DNA from: Chryseobacterium sp.
GTDB lineage: Bacteria > Bacteroidota > Bacteroidia > Flavobacteriales > Weeksellaceae
DNA length: 64,000 nt
Reading direction: 5' to 3'
NCBI GenBank assembly: GCA_031286615.1
Contig: JAITUA010000003.1
Coordinates: 496,001 to 560,000, forward strand
Below the pieces are notes generated by a model, which was given only the letters and a program-made list of their open reading frames with translations, made no database searches and was not told the origin of the DNA. Made by a program: the position numbers and the translations under genes. This document shows positions 42,182-50,935 of the stretch, in pieces (position 1 is the first letter of the stretch; each line of letters starts with the position of its first letter).

Positions 42182-45100
42182 TTAGTTTTTATAGTTGTAT
42201 TTCATTTCTTTTAACACTTTTCCATCCACATCAATCACTTTTTCAAGTCTGCCAGCTGCATCATAAATATAGCGTTCTCTGATTCCTGATGGTGGAGTAA
42301 TACTTCTTACCCCAACCAGTGGATCATAAGTGTAAGTAGTAATATTATAGTTTACTAACCTGAAATAAGTACGGAAAACATCTAATTTAGTAACAAGCTG
42401 ATTTTCCGCCTCCTCTGGCTGCAGATTATAAAATGATGGGTTAGCATCTTTTTGGGATGCTGTAAGAATATCTGCAAGTTGAGCTGTAGCACTTCCTTCA
42501 AGCTGTTCATAGGTAATGCCTTCTACTTTAGCAATAGGGTATAACTTATTATATCCCCAAACTAAAGAAACTGGAATCCCACTCTTTGTAGTATACTGCA
42601 GAAGATTCCCTTTATCATCATACTTATCATATTTAACTTCAGTATCCCAACTGTCAGTCTTGATATCATATGACTGAGCAGAAGTCGGCAGGTAGTTATC
42701 CTGACTATCATATTTTGTTTGTGTAAAGCTTAGGGTTTTATTATCTGAAGTAACCTTTGTAGATAATGGAATACCCGTCATGTTCTTATTAATAAGACGG
42801 GTATTTCCCCAATCATTGGCATAATCATAATCTGTGTAGATAATTTGACTGTCAGAGGTTGTTAGCTTACTTGTATCCAGATTTCCAGAAGCATTATATG
42901 TCAATTCTGTTTTTTTCACCAAAGCTGAGTTGCCCAAAAAAGAGGTTTCAATGCTAGTTTTAAGTCTTCTTTTACCAGTAATAAGTGGACTCACTAAAAA
43001 CTGATATTTAGTGACCGGCAGAGGATTTTGATAATTGTTACCAGTATAGGACAATCCAATTACAGGACAACCTGAATTAAACTGATAAGGATAAAAATTA
43101 TTACTTGGGTCATAAAGCCCTGTAGATGTTTTAACAATCCCAAATGACGGGTATACCCCATAAGTATTGGGTAAATTATCATAGTTATTTATTTTTGAAG
43201 AGAGTTTATTATGATTCTGATCAAAAACTTCAATCAATGTATTCTCCCCGTTGGAGGGAACATCTACTTTCGGCATACCTTTTAAGTAAGTTCCTTGTAT
43301 GTTGGTAAAATAGTATTTTGTATAACCTTTAGTTGTTCCATCAATAACGCTTATATCTTTTTCAATAACCTCACTATAACCAAAAGGTTTATTTCCACCT
43401 AATCCAAAATCGCTGGAATTGATTGAAATATCATTAAAAATTGAAATAGGCTCACTAGGACATCCCCCGGTAGTTCCTGAAGGCAGAGATTTAGATGTTG
43501 CACCACTTATAAGGTTTATAGGGCTAAATGCATAAATTAATTTTCCACCATTATAAGTATATTCTTTATGGGATAATAATTTACTATTTTCATAGTTCTT
43601 TAATGATTTTATCCTTAAACCGCTTCCATAAGATATGGAAGTATCAATATCTGTATTATCAAAATATGAAATACTACTTGATACAATCGCTCTATGGGTT
43701 CCATCTGTACTTCGGTAATTGATACCATTCTCAACATATACATAATATTCGGTAGTTGGATCTGTATCATCAAGTACTGTTATTTCCTCACTCCATGTGA
43801 GCTGATGTGTTTGTTCAAAAACACTACCCGGAACATCCACTTTCCATTCTTTAATAACTGTCTCAACCTGTTGTCCATTAACCATCTTTTTCTTACGAAA
43901 CTGTATTTTACATTTTGTCATTTCATTCCAATCACCATAGTGAACTTCCGGATAATTTGGCCCCATATAGCCGTCATATATGGTATTATAAAATTTTATT
44001 GTTTTATTGGGAAGCTTGAAGGAAGAACCTTTGACAAAAATAGCTCCATTTGGCTCTGCTCCTCGATGATTAACGGTTTGACCTTTATTACCATTTTGCA
44101 ATTGAGTAGTAGTTGGTATAAACTGATTGGTAAATGTATTGGATTCATACTCGAACTCAGTACGTCCACCCGTGGGGTAAAATATTTTCTTAAGTATATT
44201 TGTTGCCACAGAGTTCACATTTGTATATCTCATGCTCCCCAAATAAGAACTGGGTGTTAATCCATAGTTTTTATAAGGAGCTGTTTTGAAATAATCAAAA
44301 TACGATAAATCAGGAAGAAGATTATCACTTCCCACACCATTACTATATCCGTAAAAATCTGAACTTTTCATCTTATCAGGCATTATATTGGTAGTATCAT
44401 ATTCAAAAGTATATGGAGGAATAGATGTCGGGACAGAATTACCCAATTGATCATAGTTCACCTCTTGAATAGAATTTAATTTTAACCTTTTATTCTTATA
44501 CCCTTCTTCCGGCGTATTATTAATGGAATTAATTGGAAAATAATTTTGATTAAATACAAAACTTTTAATTTTCTTATTACTGTATTTTGACAGAATATCA
44601 ACAGAACTTAATTTCTTGATTGGGGTCGCAGTAAAATGGGGTCGAATATCTTCCCTGCTATCCAAATTAAATTGTATTTTAGTATCCTCTGTTTCTATAC
44701 CTATCAATGTTTTCTTATCATTAATTACAGCATTCGAACTACTATTTTCAGCAGGGCTACCAGAAAAATTAGTAAGATGAACAACTTGTGTAGGATACTG
44801 CTGATAAGTACTCTCATCCTGATATGTGAATGTAACAGCTTTACCACTTACAAGTTCAATTCTGCTAACTTTAAAAGTATATGACAAATCAGTGGTACTG
44901 GTCTGATCAGTTTTCGATTTTTCAACAGCATAAAAATAAAATTTGTCTCCTTTGTTGGTAGTCGCTATCCAACCTTCAGTATTCCTGGAGAATTTTACAT
45001 CATCATTACTTTCTAAAAATAAGATTTCACTGTTATTCTCCGGATTGTAAAAAAACCTTCCGGAATATCCATAAAAATTGTATGAAAAAATATCCGGCTG

Positions 45101-45649
45101 TCCCTTTTTACTCTTTAAACTGGTTATAATATCATAAGAATCATCTGTTGCTGGCTGAGCTCCTCCGGGAAGAAGACCTACATTATAATCATTGGCACCA
45201 TATTGAAGTCTATACATTGGACTCTCCGATTGAACAGTGGGAAAATTATTTTTAAAAATACTATAACCCAATGTGCTGGCAAAACCATCTCCTCCTGTTA
45301 CAAAGTCTTCGCTACCTCTAATCTCCTGTATAATAGTTCCTTCAGGCAAAAAATTCCATCCAAGGCCTACCCATGTAGCTTCATCAGCAACTTTAATACC
45401 TGAGGTATGATAACTTAAAGCTAATGGAATTTCAATATTATCTATTTTAAGAGTATAAAGAGGTATTGAAACTTCTGCTGTTCCAGTATAATGACCTACA
45501 GGAATATCTCCAAACCTGCCTAATAATGCAACTTCAGGAGATGTAGGAACATTTTTCACACTTGGGTCATATTGGTTGACTGTAGTTTGCCCTGAAGCAT
45601 TATTTAATGTAGCTAATAATAAAATTATAGCTATTGTAGTTTTCTTCAT
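42182..45649 (-). CDS. RHS partner protein (Bacteroidota two-gene RHS system)
   Basis: A 1155-residue protein with a Sec signal (about residues 1-20). It opens with VPTSPEVALLGRFGDIPVGHYTGTAEVSIPLYTLK and SGIKVADEATWVGLGWNF, a block found at the start of Bacteroidota proteins paired with RHS toxins (SpvB-like entry). Long strand repeats follow, then RHS-like repeats near the end (YDYANDWGNTRLINKN, VKYDKYDDKGNLLQYTTKSG, GIRERYIYDAAGRLEKVIDVDGKV). There is no toxin domain after the repeats. Gap to the toxin gene is 5 bp and to the preceding T9SS gene 15 bp, so all are one operon. Likely forms the shell or delivery partner of the toxin. Confidence 0.85.
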   Translation of the reverse strand: MKKTTIAIILLLATLNNASGQTTVNQYDPSVKNVPTSPEVALLGRFGDIPVGHYTGTAEVSIPLYTLKIDNIEIPLALSYHTSGIKVADEATWVGLGWNFLPEGTIIQEIRGSEDFVTGGDGFASTLGYSIFKNNFPTVQSESPMYRLQYGANDYNVGLLPGGAQPATDDSYDIITSLKSKKGQPDIFSYNFYGYSGRFFYNPENNSEILFLESNDDVKFSRNTEGWIATTNKGDKFYFYAVEKSKTDQTSTTDLSYTFKVSRIELVSGKAVTFTYQDESTYQQYPTQVVHLTNFSGSPAENSSSNAVINDKKTLIGIETEDTKIQFNLDSREDIRPHFTATPIKKLSSVDILSKYSNKKIKSFVFNQNYFPINSINNTPEEGYKNKRLKLNSIQEVNYDQLGNSVPTSIPPYTFEYDTTNIMPDKMKSSDFYGYSNGVGSDNLLPDLSYFDYFKTAPYKNYGLTPSSYLGSMRYTNVNSVATNILKKIFYPTGGRTEFEYESNTFTNQFIPTTTQLQNGNKGQTVNHRGAEPNGAIFVKGSSFKLPNKTIKFYNTIYDGYMGPNYPEVHYGDWNEMTKCKIQFRKKKMVNGQQVETVIKEWKVDVPGSVFEQTHQLTWSEEITVLDDTDPTTEYYVYVENGINYRSTDGTHRAIVSSSISYFDNTDIDTSISYGSGLRIKSLKNYENSKLLSHKEYTYNGGKLIYAFSPINLISGATSKSLPSGTTGGCPSEPISIFNDISINSSDFGLGGNKPFGYSEVIEKDISVIDGTTKGYTKYYFTNIQGTYLKGMPKVDVPSNGENTLIEVFDQNHNKLSSKINNYDNLPNTYGVYPSFGIVKTSTGLYDPSNNFYPYQFNSGCPVIGLSYTGNNYQNPLPVTKYQFLVSPLITGKRRLKTSIETSFLGNSALVKKTELTYNASGNLDTSKLTTSDSQIIYTDYDYANDWGNTRLINKNMTGIPLSTKVTSDNKTLSFTQTKYDSQDNYLPTSAQSYDIKTDSWDTEVKYDKYDDKGNLLQYTTKSGIPVSLVWGYNKLYPIAKVEGITYEQLEGSATAQLADILTASQKDANPSFYNLQPEEAENQLVTKLDVFRTYFRLVNYNITTYTYDPLVGVRSITPPSGIRERYIYDAAGRLEKVIDVDGKVLKEMKYNYKN

Positions 45650-45664
45650 GAAAATAATTAGGTT

Positions 45665-47227
45665 TTATTTCTTAATCAGCTTTGCATTTGCCGTTTTATT
45701 GGTATCAGTTTTTATAGTCACCAGATAAGCTCCCTGAATGAGTGTCTGAGTATTGATCTTAGTCACTCTATTTTTTGTTTTCAGACTCTGAAGCTGCCTT
45801 CCACTCATGTCATATAACAGAATATCCGCATCCTTAAAATCAAATCCAATTTCTACATAAGCATAATCAGACACTGGATTCGGATAGATCTTGATATCGT
45901 ATCTTTCAATCAGCTGATCAACCTGTTTATCTCCAAGCTTTACAATCTTCCAGTTCTCTTTTCCGAGTTCTTCTGCACTGGTTCCTGCCAGAATAATGGA
46001 ACCATCTCTATTTAATTTCAGATCAGAAAGCCTTTCTGCTTTTTGTCTGGATTCTCCAGTTATATGTTTTCTCCACTGCTCATTTCCAGTGTGATCAAGA
46101 TACAGCATCCAGAAGGTTTCATCATCTGTTTCTGCTCTTCCTTCTGCCTGAGTGTAACCTCCTAATAAGATTCCTTTGGAAGATCTATCGTCTGCAGAAT
46201 GTAGTATACTCATACCCATTAAAATATCACGATTTCCAAAATTGTAGGATTTCTGCCACTCTTCATCGCCTCTTTCATTGAATGATATCAGCCAAAGATC
46301 CGAACCTTCTTCAAGGCCTGCCGTTTTATTCCCCGACCTTTCTGATCTGGATTCTCCACCAATGATAAAGCCAGTTGAAGTTAATGCCAGAGTTCTGATA
46401 TGATCATCTCCTTTTCCTCCAAAATTCTTTTCCCATTCTACCCTTCCGTTTTTGTCCAACTTGATGATCCAGTAATCACCCTCACCAAAGTTTTCCGTTT
46501 TCTTTGTTCCTCCCACTGAACTTCTTGAATAGATTCCAAGCAATGCTCCTCCATCTCTCGTTGGAATCATTTTCTCTACTTCATCTAAGCCTTTTCCCCC
46601 TAAGATTATTTGGGATAACTCTTTTCCATCTTTATCCAGTTTTGTGATCAAAACATCTTTAGAGCCGTAACCTTTCATTTTGGAATCCTGAGCGGAGCCG
46701 AAGGATCCGGCAACAAAGAATCCTAAATCTGTGGTTTGAATAACAGCCCTTGCTTCTTCATCAGAAGAACTTCCCAAAGTCTTTTGCCATAGTTCATCTC
46801 CGAATTCGTTAATCCGGATCAGCCAGATATCCGAGCCCCCTCTGGAATCATCTTTTTTATCCAAACCTTTACCTGAATAGGAAGTTCCGGTTAATAGAAA
46901 TCCACCATCCTGTGTTGTGACTGTAGCTGATAAATAATCATGGTTGGATCCTGAAAAATATTTCTCCCAAACTTCTTCTCCCTGCTGATTCAATTTTACC
47001 AGATGGAAATCATAACCATTATTTGGCTTTTGGCTACCGGCCGCTAGCGATTGGCTTTTGGCCTGAATGCTGCTTCCCGTGATAAGATATTGCTGATCGA
47101 TTGTTGCAGTAACCTGACTAAGAAAATCCTGCGTAGAGGATTTGATGTCTTTCTGCCATACCACTTCCTGGCCAGAAATGCTCAGGACGGTGCATATAGT
47201 AAATGCATTGAGAGAGAGTTTCTTCAT
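45665..47227 (-). CDS. Secreted beta-propeller-like protein with T9SS type A sorting domain
   Basis: A 520-residue protein with an N-terminal Sec signal. The body has six or more repeats of a WLI+LN+xGxExWxKxxGGxxxDEx...TxDGGFLLxGxSxS pattern (for example DIWLIRINEFGDELWQKTLG and DYWIIKLDKNGRVEWEKNFGGKGDD), a propeller-type repeat. The last 75 residues are a Por-secretion tail: IYPNPVSDYAYVEIGF, ILLYDMSGRQLQSLK, GAYLVTIKTDTNK. So it is exported through T9SS and fixed to the cell surface. First gene of the RHS operon; the surface display suggests it helps present or release the RHS complex. Confidence 0.9.
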   Translation of the reverse strand: MKKLSLNAFTICTVLSISGQEVVWQKDIKSSTQDFLSQVTATIDQQYLITGSSIQAKSQSLAAGSQKPNNGYDFHLVKLNQQGEEVWEKYFSGSNHDYLSATVTTQDGGFLLTGTSYSGKGLDKKDDSRGGSDIWLIRINEFGDELWQKTLGSSSDEEARAVIQTTDLGFFVAGSFGSAQDSKMKGYGSKDVLITKLDKDGKELSQIILGGKGLDEVEKMIPTRDGGALLGIYSRSSVGGTKKTENFGEGDYWIIKLDKNGRVEWEKNFGGKGDDHIRTLALTSTGFIIGGESRSERSGNKTAGLEEGSDLWLISFNERGDEEWQKSYNFGNRDILMGMSILHSADDRSSKGILLGGYTQAEGRAETDDETFWMLYLDHTGNEQWRKHITGESRQKAERLSDLKLNRDGSIILAGTSAEELGKENWKIVKLGDKQVDQLIERYDIKIYPNPVSDYAYVEIGFDFKDADILLYDMSGRQLQSLKTKNRVTKINTQTLIQGAYLVTIKTDTNKTANAKLIKK

Positions 47228-47334
47228 TCCCTTATTGTCGCTTTTTGAGTTATTAATTAGTTTTTATTAAAATGCGGCTAATTTAACGTTTTTTAATAAA
47301 CAAATGATGAAATATTTTTATTATAACTAAACTT

Positions 47335-47363
47335 CAAATTTATTTAACAAAAATAGACTGCAA
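47335..47363 (-). promoter_or_regulatory. Promoter of the T9SS-RHS operon
   Basis: On the minus strand TTG (47361-47363), 18-nt spacer, TAAATTTG (47335-47342). Good match to the flavobacterial consensus, with a leader of roughly 100 nt before the ATG at 47227. The rest of 47228-47575 is AT-rich with no gene. Confidence 0.6.
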
Positions 47364-47574
47364 AAACGACAAAACCTGTTGCATTTCATAACTTCACAAG
47401 ATAAATGAAAGCATAACAAAGTCTTATTCTTGCGATAAAGATTTAAACAATAAATATAATCTGAGATTTGAATTATAATAAAATTTACATTTAAAATAAA
47501 TTACGTAGTATTTGCTTAATTTTGACTCAAACGAACCAAATCATCGATAAAAGTGTTTGAAGATACGCTCGTTA

Positions 47575-47593
47575 AGGTCACCAAAAGCCAAAT
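47575..47593. repeat. attR-like copy of the 19-bp tRNA-end direct repeat
   Basis: AGGTCACCAAAAGCCAAAT, identical to 37273-37291. It is not part of an intact tRNA here: only GTTTGAA, 13 nt upstream, recalls the T-loop. With the copy at the tRNA it brackets the RHS operon. Confidence 0.6.
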
Positions 47594-47622
47594 GGCACCA
47601 ACTTTTCTAGTTGGTGCCATTT
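47590..47622. terminator. Hairpin following the distal repeat
   Basis: AAATGGCACCAACT pairs with AGTTGGTGCCATTT around TTTCT. Relative to the tRNA terminator at 37289 two stem positions changed on both strands so that pairing is kept. It lies 54 bp after the response regulator stop and may terminate that gene on the minus strand as well. Confidence 0.65.
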
Positions 47623-47675
47623 ATTTTATTCTTGATTCCAAAATAAGCCAGATATTTGGGCTGTGAATAGAATAT

Positions 47676-48323
47676 TTACTGATTATACAGCCTGAGAATC
47701 TCCACCAATTCAGGTATGGATCGTATTTTCAGCTTCTCAAACAACCTGTTTTTGTAAGTGCTGATCGTCGATGAATGAAGATTCAGTTGGTTGGAAATTT
47801 CTTTAAGGGGAAGACCTTCTGCAAGCTTATTGGCAATTTGTAATTCGCGGTCTGATAACGCTTCAAAGGGAGATTTTTTTGCCGCGCCATTTAATGATTC
47901 TAAAAGAATCGCTTCTTTTATGTTATCACTGATATATCGCCCCTTGCTGAGCATTGCCGTTAAAGCAGTCTCAATGACTTCAGTGGAGCTTAGCTTGCTT
48001 AGATAGCCACCAGCACCCATTTTCAGATAACGCATCCCATACAGCTCTTCATCCTGTGAAGAAAATATTAGAATTTTTAATTCAGGTTGGTGAATTTTTA
48101 TGTAATCTATTGCTTCCTGAACAGTACCATTAGGCATATTAACATCCATAATAGCCAGATCAAATTCTTCTTTCTGAATTAATTTATACAGTGATTTATA
48201 ATCCTCTACTTCTGAAATTATGGCATCGGGTCTGAATCGTTTGATTGTTTGTATCAAACCCATTCGAACGATACCATGATCATCTGCTACAACAATGCGA
48301 ATGTTTACTTTTAAACCCATCAT
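47676..48323 (-). CDS. NarL/FixJ-type response regulator
   Basis: A 215-residue regulator. The receiver domain has the acid pair Asp14-Asp15, the phospho-acceptor Asp60 in DLAIMDVNMPNG, and the conserved Ser and Lys region ILIFSSQDEE and YLSKLSS. The C-terminal LuxR-type helix-turn-helix is LSDRELQIANKLAEGLPLKEISNQLNLHSSTISTYKNRLFEKL. It overlaps the stop of the kinase gene by 4 bp, so it is the kinase's partner. It lies downstream of the pilus-like locus and is the most natural candidate for the factor reading the palindromes in the pilin promoters. Confidence 0.95.
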   Translation of the reverse strand: MMGLKVNIRIVVADDHGIVRMGLIQTIKRFRPDAIISEVEDYKSLYKLIQKEEFDLAIMDVNMPNGTVQEAIDYIKIHQPELKILIFSSQDEELYGMRYLKMGAGGYLSKLSSTEVIETALTAMLSKGRYISDNIKEAILLESLNGAAKKSPFEALSDRELQIANKLAEGLPLKEISNQLNLHSSTISTYKNRLFEKLKIRSIPELVEILRLYNQ

Positions 48324-49054
48324 TCTATAAATTTACGTAAAAAAAGAGAAACCGTAGTTCCTTTATTTTCAGTGGAAATGATTTGTATATTTCCATGCAG
48401 CAAGGATATAAAATTTTTTACAATTTTCAAACTTAATCCAGCTCCTTTCTCTCCTGCAGTTCCCAGGAATATGGGATTACCATGATTGTAGATCGTAGGT
48501 AAATACTTCTCATGTATTCCTGTTCCGAAATCAATCACAGAAAGCACAACCTCATCACCTTCTGTAATTACTTGTAAACAAATATCTTGCCCAGAAAAGG
48601 AGTATTTTACCGCATTGTTAAAAATTTTGTCTAAAACATATTCGAGCAACATGCGATCGCTTGTAAGAAATGCATTGTGATCTCCTTTAAAATAAAATTT
48701 AATATTTTTTTCGTTTAATTTAGCTGCATATTTTTCTTCCAAATAGTGAAAAAGATCCATCACCATGATTTTTACGGGTTTAATCTTAAATTCTCCGTAT
48801 TGTGTTTTTAGCCAGGCAATGCTGTCCTGGGTAGTTTGCAGATTCTTCTGGGCATCACGTTTTACCTGTGGCAACAACTTAAAAAAATCTTCCTCACTTA
48901 AAGTCTTTTGCTCTAGCTCTTCTATAAGCCACAGAAAAGTTCCAAACAGTTCTTTTGAGTCATGAGACAATATCGAGATCAGTCCGTTCTTGAAATTGAT
49001 TTCGTTTTCCAGTCTTTCGATTTTTAATTGTAGTTCGTTGATAAAATCATTCAT
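48320..49054 (-). CDS. Soluble sensor histidine kinase
   Basis: A 244-residue kinase without membrane segments. A coiled-coil start (LQLKIERLENEINFKNG) leads into the DHp helix with the phospho-acceptor motif LSHDSKELFGTF (His31). The HATPase domain has N-box LDKIFNNAVKYSF, G1 VIDFGTGI, and G2 GEKGAGLSLKIVKNFISLHG-like end. With no sensor domain of its own it must receive its signal in the cytoplasm or from a partner protein. Coupled to the response regulator by a 4-bp overlap. Confidence 0.92.
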   Translation of the reverse strand: MNDFINELQLKIERLENEINFKNGLISILSHDSKELFGTFLWLIEELEQKTLSEEDFFKLLPQVKRDAQKNLQTTQDSIAWLKTQYGEFKIKPVKIMVMDLFHYLEEKYAAKLNEKNIKFYFKGDHNAFLTSDRMLLEYVLDKIFNNAVKYSFSGQDICLQVITEGDEVVLSVIDFGTGIHEKYLPTIYNHGNPIFLGTAGEKGAGLSLKIVKNFISLLHGNIQIISTENKGTTVSLFLRKFIE

Positions 49055-49212
49055 AAATTAAGTATCAAAGGTTTTAGAAGCTTTTCGAATTATTTTTTTG
49101 AAAAAAGGCAGAAAGAATTATATTGTTTAAATGCGAATAAAAACATCCAGTTCAGGCCCTTCTTCAGGAGCTGGCAAGTTATAAAAAATATCATATTAGT
49201 AGAAAAAAACAA

Positions 49213-49242
49213 ATGGGATTTACTTGAAATAGTAAATCCCAT
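49213..49242. terminator. Strong hairpin in the 437-bp gap after the pilus-like locus
   Basis: ATGGGATTTACT (49213-49224) pairs perfectly with AGTAAATCCCAT (49231-49242) around TGAAAT. On the minus strand TTTGTTTTTTTC follows, so it ends the chaperone-usher-like transcript before the kinase gene. Apart from this, 49055-49491 shows no gene; it would give the pilus transcript a 3' untranslated stretch of about 250 nt. Confidence 0.75.
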
Positions 49243-49491
49243 ATTTTATCTTACTAAAATCCGGATTGCACAAAAAGGCAAAGTTGAAATTCATTAAAAG
49301 CGCTGAATTATTTAGAAAATCATTTCAACGAAAATGCTAATGTTGTTATTGTCATAGCAAACATCAGGAGACTAACTCATCAAATTTAATTCAAACAGCT
49401 TTTGAATTTTCTAATGCTGTTAATTTATCAATATCGTACTGATCTACAATTGATTACTACTATTGAAGTAGTCCATAAGGAGAAAGTACTG

Positions 49492-50925
49492 TTAAATTGC
49501 TGTAAAGCTATAATAAACATTGATAGAGTAAGTGGTATTTTCCTTACCTACCAAACTTTGGGCACCCGCAGGTGGTATAGTGTATCTTACGTTCAGACCC
49601 CGGTCCAAAACCGGTGCTCCGTTAAAGAGTATTTTTTGAGGTGTTTTGGATAAGGGAGCAGTTACAGAACTTCCATCCACGCCAATTTGTAAAATATTTG
49701 AATTGATGTTGGTCTGCAGGCCTCCTTTCTTGAAATAATTTTCATCCGATTTTACATAGAGCTCAAAATTTTCATTATTGGATAACATAATTTGGTTGGG
49801 AACAATTTGTGACTGACCATCAGTATAATGGGCAGCGGTATTAAAATTGAAGTTTACATTGCGTCCGGAACTGGGGATGGTGATCTCCGACAGAGGAAGC
49901 ACCTTTAACTGAACAGCCGTATTTTGCAGACTGTTAATTGAGTTATCTGTACTTCTGGCATTGAAGTTCAATTCAAACGTATAAGTTCCGGCTTCAAAAA
50001 AAAGGTTTTTAAAGTCATCCGCAGACACATAAAGCTCTGGAATAAAACTGTTTCTATTTCCTGCCACAACACTGAAATTAGCTGCGGAAAAATTCTGAAA
50101 ATCGGCAGATAAGGCTTTGGTCGTAAGTGCAGATCCATTACTACCCAATTTAATACTTGCTATATTTCTGGTTCCTGGAACACCTTTAGAAGAAGTGAAC
50201 TGAATGTTTGTGGAAGCAGCTTTCGCCCAAAAATTAAAATCAACTGTATGCGCGATTTCCGTATTCCCCAAATTCCACACCCGCGTACCAGTATTGCGGT
50301 AGTCATTCAAAGAAGATATTTCTATATATTTTGTTAAAGAGTTTGCAACCCATCGCATAGATGAAGGAATGACTAAAATTGTTTTAAAATTACGTGGTGT
50401 AAAGTCATTATAATTCTGAGTTATATCCATGGAGTAATTCCCGGCCCGAAAGGCATTGGCAGTAAATTGCGAGGCAGGAATTTTAAATGTAAAATTGATA
50501 TTTCCCCGGTTGAATCCTCCTCCGAGACTGGTGGATGGCGGTTCAAACCATTTTACAGCGCTTGTACTGAACGACTGAAAACCTGGTAAATAACCTGTTA
50601 GTCCGGTATATGGCAGCTGCCCGCCCATACTTTCTAACTGCCACAGAAGAGTGGAACCGGGTAAAGTAGATGAGGAAGAAGAGTGAGTAAAAGTTGGTCC
50701 GGAAACAGAGGTAAATGTAGGAGCTATTGGGAGTAATCCCAAAAAGGTATAATCCCAGTTTGTTCTGTTTGCGTTCGTCATTACCCTTGTAGGTACTGAG
50801 GTAAATTCGCTCCTGTTAAAAATATTACTGTCAGGAATCGACAGGTACACATCCTGAGCTTGCGTGACTGCAGATCCGCAAAACACGGTAAAAATTCCTA
50901 TTAAAAAAGCCCTCATCTTTTTCAT
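49492..50925 (-). CDS. Two-domain tip-adhesin-like protein of the pilus-like locus
   Basis: A 477-residue protein with a Sec signal (about residues 1-23). Residues up to about 340 form a unique N-terminal region (Ser/Thr-rich start, strand-rich middle). Residues about 345-477 resemble the pilin proteins of the same locus: VNFNFNTAAHYTDGQSQ against VDFNYATAADYNSDQT, a shared FxxGG/NxxxL middle, then LNVRYTIPPAGAQ against LNLDYTIPAVKSS, and the end TTYSINVYYSFTAI against GTYTQTVTYTATAL. One adhesin-specific domain plus one pilin domain is the architecture of FimH-type tip adhesins. Last gene of the operon, 10 bp after the usher-like gene. Confidence 0.75.
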   Translation of the reverse strand: MKKMRAFLIGIFTVFCGSAVTQAQDVYLSIPDSNIFNRSEFTSVPTRVMTNANRTNWDYTFLGLLPIAPTFTSVSGPTFTHSSSSSTLPGSTLLWQLESMGGQLPYTGLTGYLPGFQSFSTSAVKWFEPPSTSLGGGFNRGNINFTFKIPASQFTANAFRAGNYSMDITQNYNDFTPRNFKTILVIPSSMRWVANSLTKYIEISSLNDYRNTGTRVWNLGNTEIAHTVDFNFWAKAASTNIQFTSSKGVPGTRNIASIKLGSNGSALTTKALSADFQNFSAANFSVVAGNRNSFIPELYVSADDFKNLFFEAGTYTFELNFNARSTDNSINSLQNTAVQLKVLPLSEITIPSSGRNVNFNFNTAAHYTDGQSQIVPNQIMLSNNENFELYVKSDENYFKKGGLQTNINSNILQIGVDGSSVTAPLSKTPQKILFNGAPVLDRGLNVRYTIPPAGAQSLVGKENTTYSINVYYSFTAI

Positions 50926-50935
50926 ACTTTTAAAT

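Noticed and set aside
43694-44260. Open frame of 188 codons on the plus strand within the RHS partner gene
   Set aside because: It is antisense to a clearly coding 1155-codon gene, and its Cys/Ile/Phe-rich translation has no domain or start signal.
47560-47622. A second tRNA-Arg gene at the distal repeat
   Set aside because: Only the 3' end matches; no acceptor 5' half, D-arm or anticodon arm precedes it.
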